This document shows positions 1 through 7,099 of a stretch of 16,321 nt of DNA, in pieces; the first letter of the stretch is position 1, and every line of letters begins with the position of its first letter. The stretch covers positions 1 through 16,321 of the forward strand of contig CAYUZY010000035.1 in the NCBI GenBank assembly GCA_964448645.1. Reading direction: 5' to 3'. The position numbers and the translations under genes were made by a program. Below the pieces are notes generated by a model, which worked only from the letters and a program-made list of their open reading frames with translations, was not told the DNA's origin and ran no database searches. The stretch comes from GCA-2719315 sp964448645 (GTDB lineage: Bacteria; Bacteroidota; Bacteroidia; Flavobacteriales; Flavobacteriaceae).

Positions 1-1116
1 TCATTTAAAGGGAGCCTTTCAGCCACTGAAGTTTCAAAAGAAATTAATAAAACAGTAAAAAAAATAATGCCTAAAAGTATTGTAAAAGAACTTCCTTTTT
101 CTGATGGCGGCGAAGGAGCTTTAGATTTTTTAAAAAAAAATAAAAAAGGTAAATTAATTCAATCCCAAACTTTTGATCCACTTGGAAGAAAAATAATAGC
201 CCCATTTTTTTTGTTTGATGATAAAAAAACAGCATGGGTAGAACTTTCTCAGGCTTCTGGAATTAATCTTTTAAAAAAATCAGAATTAAACCCAATTAAA
301 ACTTCAACTTTTGGGACAGGTATATTAATTAAAAAAGCATTAGATATGGGTTGTGAAAAAATATATCTAGGAATTGGTGGAAGTTCAACTCATGACCTTG
401 GATCAGGAATTTTTGTTGCAATAGGAGGAAAACTTTTGGATAAAAACAAAAATGAAATACCATTAGGAGGAGGGGCATTAAACAAATGTGCTGAAATAAA
501 TGTTGACTCTCTTCATAATAAAATTAATACGGCCCAAATAATTATAGCTTCAGATGTAAACAACCCTCTAATAGGAGATAATGGTGCTGCAAAAATTTAT
601 TCTAAACAAAAAGGTGCTTCAGAAAAACAAATAATAGAATTAGAAAAAAATTCGATTTATTTTTCCAGTTTAATTCAAAAATTTAATTCAAAAAAAATCA
701 GTTCAATTAAAGGAGGAGGAGCTGCTGGAGGAACTGCTTCAGGATTATATGGATTAATAAATTCAAAAATTAATAATGGGTTTGACATCTTAAAAAAGAT
801 TTCTGGCCTTGAAAAAATTGTTCGAGAATCAAATCTCGTTATTACTGGAGAAGGTCATTTTGACAATCAAAGCTTAAACGGAAAGCTTCCTATAAGAATT
901 GCTGAAATAACTTCTAAATATAAAATTCCAACTATAATTTTAACGGGAAAAATATCACTAGAAGAAAAAAAACTTAAAAATTTAGATTTTAAAGTTTATT
1001 CTATTAACCCTAAAAAATTATCTTTTGAAAAAGCTTTTAAACAAACTCGAAAAAACATATCAATTAAAATGGCTGAAATTCTAAATCATTATATAAAAAC
1101 AAAGACTCTTTTGTAA
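1..1116 (+). CDS. Glycerate kinase (glycerate kinase type-1 family), 5' end cut off by the window
   Basis: Phosphorylates D-glycerate with ATP in the cytoplasm to 2- or 3-phosphoglycerate, feeding lower glycolysis; which position is phosphorylated cannot be told from sequence. The frame is open from base 1 and already reads the family's N-terminal motif SFKGSLSA, so the first ATG inside the window (67) is internal and the real start lies about 7-9 codons upstream. Family signatures follow: PFSDGGEG (94-117), GIGGSSTHDLGSG (about 370-408), DVNNPLIGDNGAA, the glycine-rich GGGAAGGTASG (about 712-744) and TGEGHFDNQSLNGK near the C-terminus. The visible 371 residues plus the missing few match the usual 375-385. 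The stop is one base before the GntP permease ATG, so the two are almost certainly co-transcribed and translationally coupled. Family assignment is firm. Confidence 0.93.
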   Translation, partial: SFKGSLSATEVSKEINKTVKKIMPKSIVKELPFSDGGEGALDFLKKNKKGKLIQSQTFDPLGRKIIAPFFLFDDKKTAWVELSQASGINLLKKSELNPIKTSTFGTGILIKKALDMGCEKIYLGIGGSSTHDLGSGIFVAIGGKLLDKNKNEIPLGGGALNKCAEINVDSLHNKINTAQIIIASDVNNPLIGDNGAAKIYSKQKGASEKQIIELEKNSIYFSSLIQKFNSKKISSIKGGGAAGGTASGLYGLINSKINNGFDILKKISGLEKIVRESNLVITGEGHFDNQSLNGKLPIRIAEITSKYKIPTIILTGKISLEEKKLKNLDFKVYSINPKKLSFEKAFKQTRKNISIKMAEILNHYIKTKTLL

Positions 1117-1117
1117 A

Positions 1118-2449
1118 ATGGCCTTTTCAATTTTAACAATTTTAACAGCAGTTCTACTTATAATTATTGGAACGTCTTATTTTAAAATTCATCCTTTTTT
1201 GGCACTACTTTTCGCAACTTTAATATTAGCTTTTTTTAATGGTTTTAATCCTAGTCAAATTATTACTATCATAACATCAGGCTTTGGAAAAATAATTCAA
1301 AACATAGGATTGCTCATACTTTTCGGAACAATAATAGGTGCTTCAATGGAAAAAAGTAATGCGACAAAATCAATAGCTAGTGGAATTATAAAGTCTTTAA
1401 ACAAACTCCCTCTACCCTTTGCAGTAAGCTTTATAGGTTATTTAGTTTCGATACCTGTATTTTGTGATGCAGCCTTTGTTATTTTATCTCAATTGAATAA
1501 GACCTTATCTAAAAAAACAAAAACGCCCTTAATAGGTTTAACTGTTGCTCTTTCAACAGGTCTTTTTGCTCCTCATGTGTTAGTTCCTCCAACACCAGGG
1601 CCACTTGCTGCAGCAGCAAACTTAAAATTAGATAACATTTTTTTATTAATAATAGTAGGAGCATTTATTGCATTTATTTTAGTATTAGCAGGAGCATTGT
1701 ATGCTAATTATTTAGCAACCAAAAGTAAATATCAAGAATCCATAGAAATAAAAGATGATATAAAAATAAAACAGGAAAAATTACCTAGATTCTTTCAATC
1801 AATTTTGCCAATATTAATCCCCATCTTACTTATGTGTTTTGGATCATTGATTTATAATTTTAATATACCTAATAAACTAAGAGATATTTTTTCATTTATA
1901 ACTAGTCCAACAATTGCAATATTCATCGGCATGTTATTATCATTTAATCTTATTAAAGAAAGTTTTGTCAAATCAATTAATTCTTCAATATCATTAGGAA
2001 TTAAACAGGCAGCACCTATTATTCTTATAACTGCTATGGGAGGAGCTCTCGGGGCTGTTATTGAACAAATGCATATAGAAAATTATATTAATACTTTAAC
2101 AATAAATTCTAGCTTAGGTATAATATTTCCTTTTTTAATTGCAGCTTTTCTTAAAACAGCTCAAGGTTCTTCTACAATTTCAATAATAACCACATCGTCA
2201 ATAATTTTTCCATTGTTACCAGCTATGGGGTTAGACACTGAAATGGGTAAAGTTTGGGTTATAATGTCAATAGGAGTAGGTTCAATGACAATTTCTCATG
2301 CAAATGATTCATATTTTTGGGTAGTATCTCAAATGGGAAACATTGATGTAAAAAAAGCATATAAAACTCACACTATTGGGACTTTAATTCAAGGATTTTT
2401 TGGATTATTTTTAGTAATTATATTTTATAATATATGGAGGATTATTTAA
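1118..2449 (+). CDS. GntP-family permease (gluconate/glycerate:H+ symporter type)
   Basis: Inner-membrane proton symporter of the gluconate transporter family, 443 residues as expected, with about twelve hydrophobic segments. Family motifs visible are the short N-terminal helix pair, IPVFCDAAFVIL (residues 112-123), HVLVPPTPGP (153-162) and a late QGSSTIS segment followed by a motif containing SHANDSYFW. Known members carry gluconate, other sugar acids or glycerate. Because the gene sits one base after glycerate kinase, glycerate is the best guess for its substrate, but that is inferred from context only. No Shine-Dalgarno is visible, so translation probably follows that of the kinase. The stop codon overlaps the stop of the convergent DUF4270 gene by four bases, leaving no separate terminator space. 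Confidence 0.93.
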   Translation: MAFSILTILTAVLLIIIGTSYFKIHPFLALLFATLILAFFNGFNPSQIITIITSGFGKIIQNIGLLILFGTIIGASMEKSNATKSIASGIIKSLNKLPLPFAVSFIGYLVSIPVFCDAAFVILSQLNKTLSKKTKTPLIGLTVALSTGLFAPHVLVPPTPGPLAAAANLKLDNIFLLIIVGAFIAFILVLAGALYANYLATKSKYQESIEIKDDIKIKQEKLPRFFQSILPILIPILLMCFGSLIYNFNIPNKLRDIFSFITSPTIAIFIGMLLSFNLIKESFVKSINSSISLGIKQAAPIILITAMGGALGAVIEQMHIENYINTLTINSSLGIIFPFLIAAFLKTAQGSSTISIITTSSIIFPLLPAMGLDTEMGKVWVIMSIGVGSMTISHANDSYFWVVSQMGNIDVKKAYKTHTIGTLIQGFFGLFLVIIFYNIWRII

Positions 2450-2466
2450 TACTCTGTATAAATAAT
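2441..2466. terminator. Possible bidirectional hairpin at the convergent stop codons
   Basis: ATTATTTA at 2441-2448 is the exact inverse complement of TAAATAAT at 2459-2466, with a 10-base loop that itself contains ATAC/GTAT. It overlaps the stop codons of both convergent genes. The stem is all A/T and no strong T-run follows on either strand, so a role as terminator is plausible from position rather than from stability. In DNA this A+T-rich such a palindrome can also arise by chance. Confidence 0.25.
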
Positions 2467-4281
2467 TTCTAACTCTACTTTCTTATCCTTATTTTCTTGT
2501 TCAGATGGGTTTGATCCAATTAATATAGCCCCTAGAGGATTTAAAATGGAAGCCCTAGGATACTTTAAAAATTGATCTTCATCAACTAAAGCCTTTTTTT
2601 GAAAAAAATCATTTATGTCAGAACTTACAACTAAACCTAAATCAAAATTAGTTGAATCTTTTCTAATAATATTTGATATGTGATTTGTTATATTGAATTT
2701 ATAACGATATGGTTTATTGGAGGCGTCATATTCAAGTAAACCTCCAAAGGTTTTTTTGTCTCCATTAATTACAGTAACATCTGTTGAACCATCAAGACTT
2801 AAATCATTTAAAGGTTGACCTGATAAAAGGTCATATAAATAAAGTCTTTGAGCTACAAGATTATATGCGCCGTCAAATTTATTATCTATATAAAAAGATA
2901 AATTAGCTTCATTTATAATAATATTTTTATTTCTTAATTCATTTAAATAAGTATTTTCATTTAAAGAATTTTTTGAAAACAAACGAATCAAACCATGATA
3001 CTTTCCAGACTTAACAAAAAGTCTGTCCGTATCTTCTCCATTATTTGATTCTTTAATTCTGTTCTCAATCTCAATATTAAAAAATGAATTTTTTATAGAA
3101 TTAACTCTTATTCCTCCAAAAGGAATTGATATAGAACTACTTAATCGCTCTATTTCATCATCATCGGTATCATCTTCAGTTCCATTATTGTTATAACTAT
3201 CAAACTCATATTCTATTCGTATCTGAGCAGAATTAAAATTTAATAACATATATAAATCACTAGAAAAATTATCAGTCTGAATTATTAAACCTCTTATTCC
3301 ATCTAATTTAAATGAAGAAGGACTTTCTAGAACTGACCTACCCTCCATTTCAATAATTTTTCTTTGAAAAAAATCATTATTCAATGGAATTCTTATTCTT
3401 GGGCTTAACCTTAACTCAACGTTATCTCTTTCATCTACATCTTCAGTTAATGGATTATCAGTCAAATAATAAAAAACTAATTCATCAAGATTTAATTTGA
3501 TATTGGTGTCAGATAATTCCTCTCCAAAAAACCCTTCATTATAAAAATCTTGATTAGAATAATATATTTTTTGTGTTTCAAAATTATTATTTGCATCCAG
3601 ATCATTCAAATAATAAGTGAGTTCATGAACCTTAATATTAAAGTTTGAATTTATATCTCCATATAATGAATCAATTTCATAAAGATTATCTTCAGAATCA
3701 TATCCAGAATTATCTAAATCTTCATGATCTAAAACCCCATCCCCATCACTATCTGAACTCAATGGATTTAACCCTGCTTCAAACTCTACAATGTCAGTTA
3801 ACTCATCATCATCTGAATTACTTTGAGGATCATTAGGATCAGAATCTTTTGAATCAATAAGACCATCTTGGTCAGTGTCATTTTGATTTGTAAAAAAAGG
3901 TATTTCTAAATAAACATTTGTGACTTTCTCATTCTCAGGTATTATTGTATAATCATCTTCACTTCCCTCATCTTCAAAAGATTGATTAATTTTCCCAAAA
4001 ACAGGTGAAGAGGAAATTTGAATTTGACTTACAATACTTGCTTCAGTTAAACCAAAAGTTGGATGATTAATTAACCCCAACTGCGCAAGTGGTAAACCAT
4101 CTACTTGTACTGAATTTACTTTTTCTTGAAAAGTATAAACTGGAGCTTTTAACTTGTTACTTTTTAATTCCTGATAAGAAAACAAATCCCCTCCAAAACT
4201 ATGAAATTCCTTATCACAATTAGAAATTAAAATTAATAGTAATGAATATTTTAAAAAACTTAAAAGATTCAAATTTTTCAT
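2446..4281 (-). CDS. DUF4270-family outer lipoprotein with aspartate-rich thrombospondin-type-3-like repeats
   Basis: Begins with a short lipoprotein signal: charged MKN, a hydrophobic stretch, then ISNC, with the lipidated cysteine at residue 22 counted from the ATG. It is therefore likely anchored in the outer membrane or at the cell surface. Overall length (611 residues), motifs such as VYLEIPFF, YEIDSLYG and LNDLDA, and a C-terminus resembling LGAILIGSNP...VELEIIYTEY fit DUF4270, a Bacteroidota family of unknown function. Residues about 135-192 (bases 3706-3879) are an insert rich in Asp/Asn: NDTDQDGLIDSKDSD, then SDSDGDGVLDHEDLD, the calcium-binding pattern of thrombospondin type 3 repeats. 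A TTG (4282-4284) immediately precedes the ATG; I chose the ATG. It lies 7 bases downstream of the GT5-like gene, so the two form one transcription unit; this pairing recurs in flavobacteria. Confidence 0.85.
   Translation of the reverse strand: MKNLNLLSFLKYSLLLILISNCDKEFHSFGGDLFSYQELKSNKLKAPVYTFQEKVNSVQVDGLPLAQLGLINHPTFGLTEASIVSQIQISSSPVFGKINQSFEDEGSEDDYTIIPENEKVTNVYLEIPFFTNQNDTDQDGLIDSKDSDPNDPQSNSDDDELTDIVEFEAGLNPLSSDSDGDGVLDHEDLDNSGYDSEDNLYEIDSLYGDINSNFNIKVHELTYYLNDLDANNNFETQKIYYSNQDFYNEGFFGEELSDTNIKLNLDELVFYYLTDNPLTEDVDERDNVELRLSPRIRIPLNNDFFQRKIIEMEGRSVLESPSSFKLDGIRGLIIQTDNFSSDLYMLLNFNSAQIRIEYEFDSYNNNGTEDDTDDDEIERLSSSISIPFGGIRVNSIKNSFFNIEIENRIKESNNGEDTDRLFVKSGKYHGLIRLFSKNSLNENTYLNELRNKNIIINEANLSFYIDNKFDGAYNLVAQRLYLYDLLSGQPLNDLSLDGSTDVTVINGDKKTFGGLLEYDASNKPYRYKFNITNHISNIIRKDSTNFDLGLVVSSDINDFFQKKALVDEDQFLKYPRASILNPLGAILIGSNPSEQENKDKKVELEIIYTEY
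3706..3879 (-). repeat. Aspartate-rich TSP3-like calcium-binding repeats inside the DUF4270 lipoprotein
   Basis: Two clear DxDxDGxxDxxD-type loops (NDTDQDGLIDSKD and SDSDGDGVLDHED) flank an SDDDELTD segment that resembles a third, degenerate unit with the common EFEAGLNPLSSDSD spacer. This is a protein-level repeat; the DNA copies have drifted apart. Such loops bind calcium in thrombospondin type 3 and related bacterial surface proteins, so the segment is probably a rigid calcium-dependent spacer. Confidence 0.65.
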
Positions 4282-4291
4282 CAAAGAATTA
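4273..4291 (-). repeat. 19-base repeat spanning the DUF4270 start codon (copy 1)
   Basis: On the minus strand this reads TAATTCTTTGATGAAAAAT. It includes the stop codon of the GT5-like gene (TAA, 4291-4289), a 7-base spacer, the ATG and the next codons. The identical 19 bases occur at the start of the upstream gene (5084-5102). Confidence 0.8.
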
Positions 4292-5092
4292 TATTATTTT
4301 ATCTGTGTAAAAATCTATATAAGCATTTTTTTCAATTGAACTATCATAACCAAGATAAGGTTTTTTACTTTCGTCAATTATTTCATTTAAATCATTTGAA
4401 GTTTCTTTTGAAGAAAAAACTATTCCATCAGAATGATTTATACTTAACTTAATTAAATTATTGTAATTAGATTTAGATAAAACTTCTATTTCCTCTTTTG
4501 GAATAAGATCAAATTCTACTTTACTTTTTATCTTTTTGGAAACAACACCATTAAAATCTTTTTTATATATAGAAGTCACTATTTTACTTTCAGCAAAAAT
4601 TGGCTCATCTTTATAATAAGTATTTAAATACAGGGGGAAAAGAGCTGTAAACCAACCGTGAAGATGAATTATATCAGGAGACCAATTTAATTTCTTCACA
4701 GTTTCAATCACCCCTTTTGTGAAAAAAATCATCCTTTCGTCATTATCTGAATGAAGTTTTCCTTTATCATTATGCAATAAAGATCTTCTCTTAAAATATT
4801 CTTCATTATCAATAAAATATACTTGCATTCTCTCCTTAGGAATAGACGCTACTTTAATTATCAAAGGCATATCTAAATCATTAATCACAAGATTCATCCC
4901 TGAAAGTCTAATGACCTCATGTAATTGGTGTCGTCTTTCATTAATAATACCATATCTGGGAATAAAAATCCTTGTTTGTCCTCCATTTTCATTAATTTCT
5001 TTAGGTAATTTAAATGAATTTACAGCCTGCTCTGTTTGTGGCAAATAAGGCACTACTTCTGAAGAGATAATTAAAACTTTTTTATTTTTCAT
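4289..5092 (-). CDS. Stand-alone GT5 (glycogen/starch synthase) N-terminal-domain protein
   Basis: About 267 residues covering only the N-terminal Rossmann half of a GT5 glycogen synthase: a MKNKKVLIISSEVVPY start, GGQTRIFIPRYG, an INERRHQLHEVIRLSG segment, IPKERMQVYFIDNEEYF, and DIIHLHGWFTALFPLYL around residues 140-156, where true synthases have the HxHDW-type motif. The ADP-glucose-binding K-x-G-G-L loop expected after the first strand is replaced by YLPQTEQAVNS, and the whole C-terminal glycosyltransferase half is missing. The gene is not visibly broken: the same short form is widespread next to DUF4270 and panC in flavobacteria, where it is usually labelled glycogen/starch synthase. Catalysis as a glycogen synthase is therefore doubtful, and a regulatory or binding role is more likely. 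A TTG precedes the chosen ATG. It is divergent from panC. Confidence 0.85.
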   Translation of the reverse strand: MKNKKVLIISSEVVPYLPQTEQAVNSFKLPKEINENGGQTRIFIPRYGIINERRHQLHEVIRLSGMNLVINDLDMPLIIKVASIPKERMQVYFIDNEEYFKRRSLLHNDKGKLHSDNDERMIFFTKGVIETVKKLNWSPDIIHLHGWFTALFPLYLNTYYKDEPIFAESKIVTSIYKKDFNGVVSKKIKSKVEFDLIPKEEIEVLSKSNYNNLIKLSINHSDGIVFSSKETSNDLNEIIDESKKPYLGYDSSIEKNAYIDFYTDKII

Positions 5093-5102
5093 CAAAGAAT
5101 TA
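5084..5102 (-). repeat. 19-base repeat spanning the GT5-like gene start codon (copy 2)
   Basis: The same minus-strand TAATTCTTTGATGAAAAAT as at 4273-4291, in the same register relative to the ATG. Both copies present a tandem TTG-ATG. Identity ends sharply at both edges. It probably acts as a shared translation-initiation region, although common descent by local duplication is equally possible. Confidence 0.8.
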
Positions 5103-5123
5103 ATCTTTTAAAGAAAAGTTTAG

Positions 5124-5131
5124 CGAAAGTA
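5124..5131 (-). promoter_or_regulatory. Candidate Bacteroidetes -7 box for the GT5-like/DUF4270 unit
   Basis: On the minus strand TACTTTCG matches TAnnTTTG at all but one defined position and is followed by CTAAAC. It would start transcription near 5117, giving a leader of about 25 bases before the ATG at 5092. The -33 element is weak: only a T-rich TTTT about 22 bases upstream. Confidence 0.35.
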
Positions 5132-5163
5132 CGAAAATTATGCTTAATTATATAAAATCTATA

Positions 5164-5171
5164 TACATTAG
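5164..5171 (+). promoter_or_regulatory. Candidate -7 box for panC in the divergent intergenic region
   Basis: TACATTAG matches TAnnTTTG with one mismatch (A for the third T). The start would fall near 5178, about 14 bases before the panC ATG. No convincing -33 TTTG is seen. The 99-base region between the divergent genes (5093-5191) holds this box and the opposite-strand box, and nothing else recognisable. Confidence 0.3.
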
Positions 5172-5191
5172 CCCTATGAAAACTGATAAAA

Positions 5192-6037
5192 ATGAATGTG
5201 TTTCAAAAACATAAAGAAATTTTAAATTATTTAAATAAAACTAATAAATCTATAGGTTTAGTACCAACAATGGGATCTCTTCACTTAGGCCATATATCTT
5301 TAATTAAGAAAGCTTTAATTGAAAATGAAATAGTTATCGTAAGTATTTTTGTTAATCCCACTCAATTTGACAATAAAAATGATTTAAAAAAATACCCTAT
5401 AAATATTGAAAGTGATATAGAAAAAATAAAAAAATTAGATGAAAAAATTATTATATATAGTCCTTCCATCCATGACATATATAATAATAATTTAAATGTA
5501 AAAAATTTTGATTTTGGATTTATTGGTAAAGAATTAGAAGGTCATTATAGAAAAAATCATTTTAATTCGGTAGCAACAATAGTAGAAAAATTATTTAATT
5601 TTTTTAATCCAAATAGAGCTTATTTTGGGGAAAAAGATTACCAACAGATACTTATAATTAAAAGTTTGATAATAAAGTCAAATTTAAATGTTAAAATAAT
5701 TTCATGTCCTATAATTAGAGGTTCTGATGGTTTAGCATTAAGTTCCCGAAACAATCTTTTATCCAAAAAAGAAAGGGAAATAGCACCAATAATATATAAA
5801 ACTCTTTTAGATGTTAAAAATAAAATTAAACCTCTGCAAATTGAAACACTAATTAGTAAAATTCATAAAAAGTTCAAATTAAACCCATCATTAAAACTTG
5901 AATATCTAGAAATTAGAGAAGCTCTATCCCTTAAACCAGTAAAAAAAATTTATAAAGACAAAAAATATAGAGCTTTTATTGCTGTAATAGTAGGCAAAAT
6001 AAGATTGATTGACAATATTGAATTATCATTAATATAA
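5192..6037 (+). CDS. panC: Pantoate--beta-alanine ligase (pantothenate synthetase)
   Basis: Condenses pantoate and beta-alanine with ATP, via a pantoyl-adenylate, to pantothenate, the vitamin B5 precursor of coenzyme A; cytoplasmic. At 281 residues it is full length for the family. Visible motifs are VPTMGSLHLGH (24-34, including the HLGH nucleotide-binding signature), SIFVNPTQF (51-59, pantoate site), GEKDYQQ (146-152) and LSSRN (183-187, the KMSKS-equivalent loop). The ATG at 5192 gives MNVFQKHKEI, matching the expected N-terminus. An earlier ATG at 5176 lies in another frame and ends after 12 codons. In flavobacteria panD, which makes beta-alanine from aspartate, usually follows directly; here the next gene is the flippase-like membrane protein, so beta-alanine must come from elsewhere in the genome or from outside. 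Confidence 0.96.
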   Translation: MNVFQKHKEILNYLNKTNKSIGLVPTMGSLHLGHISLIKKALIENEIVIVSIFVNPTQFDNKNDLKKYPINIESDIEKIKKLDEKIIIYSPSIHDIYNNNLNVKNFDFGFIGKELEGHYRKNHFNSVATIVEKLFNFFNPNRAYFGEKDYQQILIIKSLIIKSNLNVKIISCPIIRGSDGLALSSRNNLLSKKEREIAPIIYKTLLDVKNKIKPLQIETLISKIHKKFKLNPSLKLEYLEIREALSLKPVKKIYKDKKYRAFIAVIVGKIRLIDNIELSLI

Positions 6038-6046
6038 ATACATTTG
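6017..6046 (+). promoter_or_regulatory. Bacteroidetes-type promoter for the flippase-like membrane protein gene
   Basis: A perfect -7 box TACATTTG at 6039-6046, followed by CA, lies just after the panC stop. ATTG at 6017-6020, inside the end of panC, gives a -33 element with an 18-base gap, in the usual range. Predicted transcription start is near 6053, about 40 bases before the TTG start codon. This suggests the membrane protein and radA can be transcribed independently of panC. Confidence 0.5.
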
Positions 6047-6094
6047 CAAAAAGAATATTCAAATTTTAAAATCAAAAATTAATCTTTTAATGTT

Positions 6095-7075
6095 TTGAAA
6101 AAATTAAATTCATTCATCAAATTTATTTTACCTCTTTCCCTTGGAGTTTTTTTTATCTACTTAACTTTTGAAAATACTACTATAGAAGATCGAATAACTA
6201 TTATTAATTATATTAAAGAATCGAATATTTTTTATGTAATTATTTCTATACTTTTTATGTTTCTTAGCCACTTATCTAGAGCATATAGATGGAAATATTT
6301 ATTAGAACCTTTAGGATTTGAATCCAGATTCATTAATAGAACACTTTCTGTATTTATATGTTATATAAGTAATTTAGGAATCCCAAGATCTGGGGAAATA
6401 TTAAGAGCTACTTCTTTATCAAATTATGAAAAAATTTCGTTCGAAAAAACATTAGGGACTATAGTCGCTGAAAGAATCGTCGATTTTGGAGTTCTAATTT
6501 TAATTATTATAATTTCACTCTTTTTTCATTATGATTTAATTAGCAATTTTATTTATGAAAAAAACATAAACATAAAATATATTGTTGCTTCTTTTTTTAT
6601 TTTTTTCATTTTATTTTTGTTTTGGTTAATAATAGTAAAAAAGCTTTCTTTAAATTCAAAAAACATAATTGTAATTAAAATTAAATCAATTATTAGTGAC
6701 TTTATAGAAGGTGTTTTATCCTTAAAATCAATCACAGATAAAAATTCCTTTATTATTCATACAGTTTTTATTTGGGTAATGTACATAGCTATGTTTTACA
6801 TAATTAAATGGAGTTTTAGTGAAACTTATAATTTAACATTTATACAAATTCTTCCTGCTTTTATAGCCGGTTCCTTAACTATTACTGCAACTAATGGTGG
6901 TATTGGAATTTTTCCTTTAGCCGTTGCAGTTATGTTAAGTGCTTTTGACATATCAAAAGAAGCTGGTTTAGCATTTGGTTGGACACTCTGGTCTGCACAA
7001 ACTATAATAATTGTTGTCCTAGGAGGTCTTTCTTTTTTTATATTACCTTTAATTAATAATTTCAACTCAAAATAG
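6095..7075 (+). CDS. UPF0104 / lysylphosphatidylglycerol-synthase-like (flippase-like) integral membrane protein
   Basis: A 326-residue inner-membrane protein with about seven or eight hydrophobic helices and no soluble domain. It carries the family pattern: LSRAYRWKYLL (60-70), GIPRSGEILRA (95-105), TLGTIVAERIVD (119-130), and a C-terminal segment TITATNGGIGIFPLAVAVML. This is the membrane half found in MprF-type lysyl-phosphatidylglycerol synthases, without the aminoacyl-transfer domain, so the likely role is lipid flipping or transport; the substrate is unknown. The start is TTG at 6095 (TTGAAAAAATTAAAT). The only nearby ATG (6090) hits a stop after two codons, and no in-frame ATG fits the conserved N-terminus. 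It lies 57 bases after panC and 24 bases before radA, and is probably co-transcribed with radA. Confidence 0.85.
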   Translation: MKKLNSFIKFILPLSLGVFFIYLTFENTTIEDRITIINYIKESNIFYVIISILFMFLSHLSRAYRWKYLLEPLGFESRFINRTLSVFICYISNLGIPRSGEILRATSLSNYEKISFEKTLGTIVAERIVDFGVLILIIIISLFFHYDLISNFIYEKNINIKYIVASFFIFFILFLFWLIIVKKLSLNSKNIIVIKIKSIISDFIEGVLSLKSITDKNSFIIHTVFIWVMYIAMFYIIKWSFSETYNLTFIQILPAFIAGSLTITATNGGIGIFPLAVAVMLSAFDISKEAGLAFGWTLWSAQTIIIVVLGGLSFFILPLINNFNSK

Positions 7076-7099
7076 GGTTTTTGACATTAAAAAAACTTA

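Noticed and set aside
3645..3836. A plus-strand 63-codon frame rich in His and Leu opposite the DUF4270 gene.
   Set aside because: It is the antisense of the Asp-rich repeat codons (GAT/TCA read backwards give His/Leu-rich runs) and has no promoter or family resemblance.
4289..5092. Treating the short GT5 gene as a pseudogene of glycogen synthase.
   Set aside because: The frame is intact with a proper start and stop, the downstream gene follows after 7 bases, and I recognise the same short form as conserved in flavobacteria.
5176..5214. A 12-codon reading frame (ATG at 5176, beginning MKTDKNECV) just upstream of and overlapping the panC start, which could be an upstream leader peptide.
   Set aside because: It has no attenuator-like structure and no amino-acid bias. 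The panC ATG at 5192 fits the family N-terminus, so the earlier ATG looks accidental.
7076..7099. TTGACA at 7080-7085 before radA as a sigma-70-type -35 box.
   Set aside because: Bacteroidetes use TTTG/TAnnTTTG promoters, the sequence is only 15 bases before the start codon, and no -10 fits.
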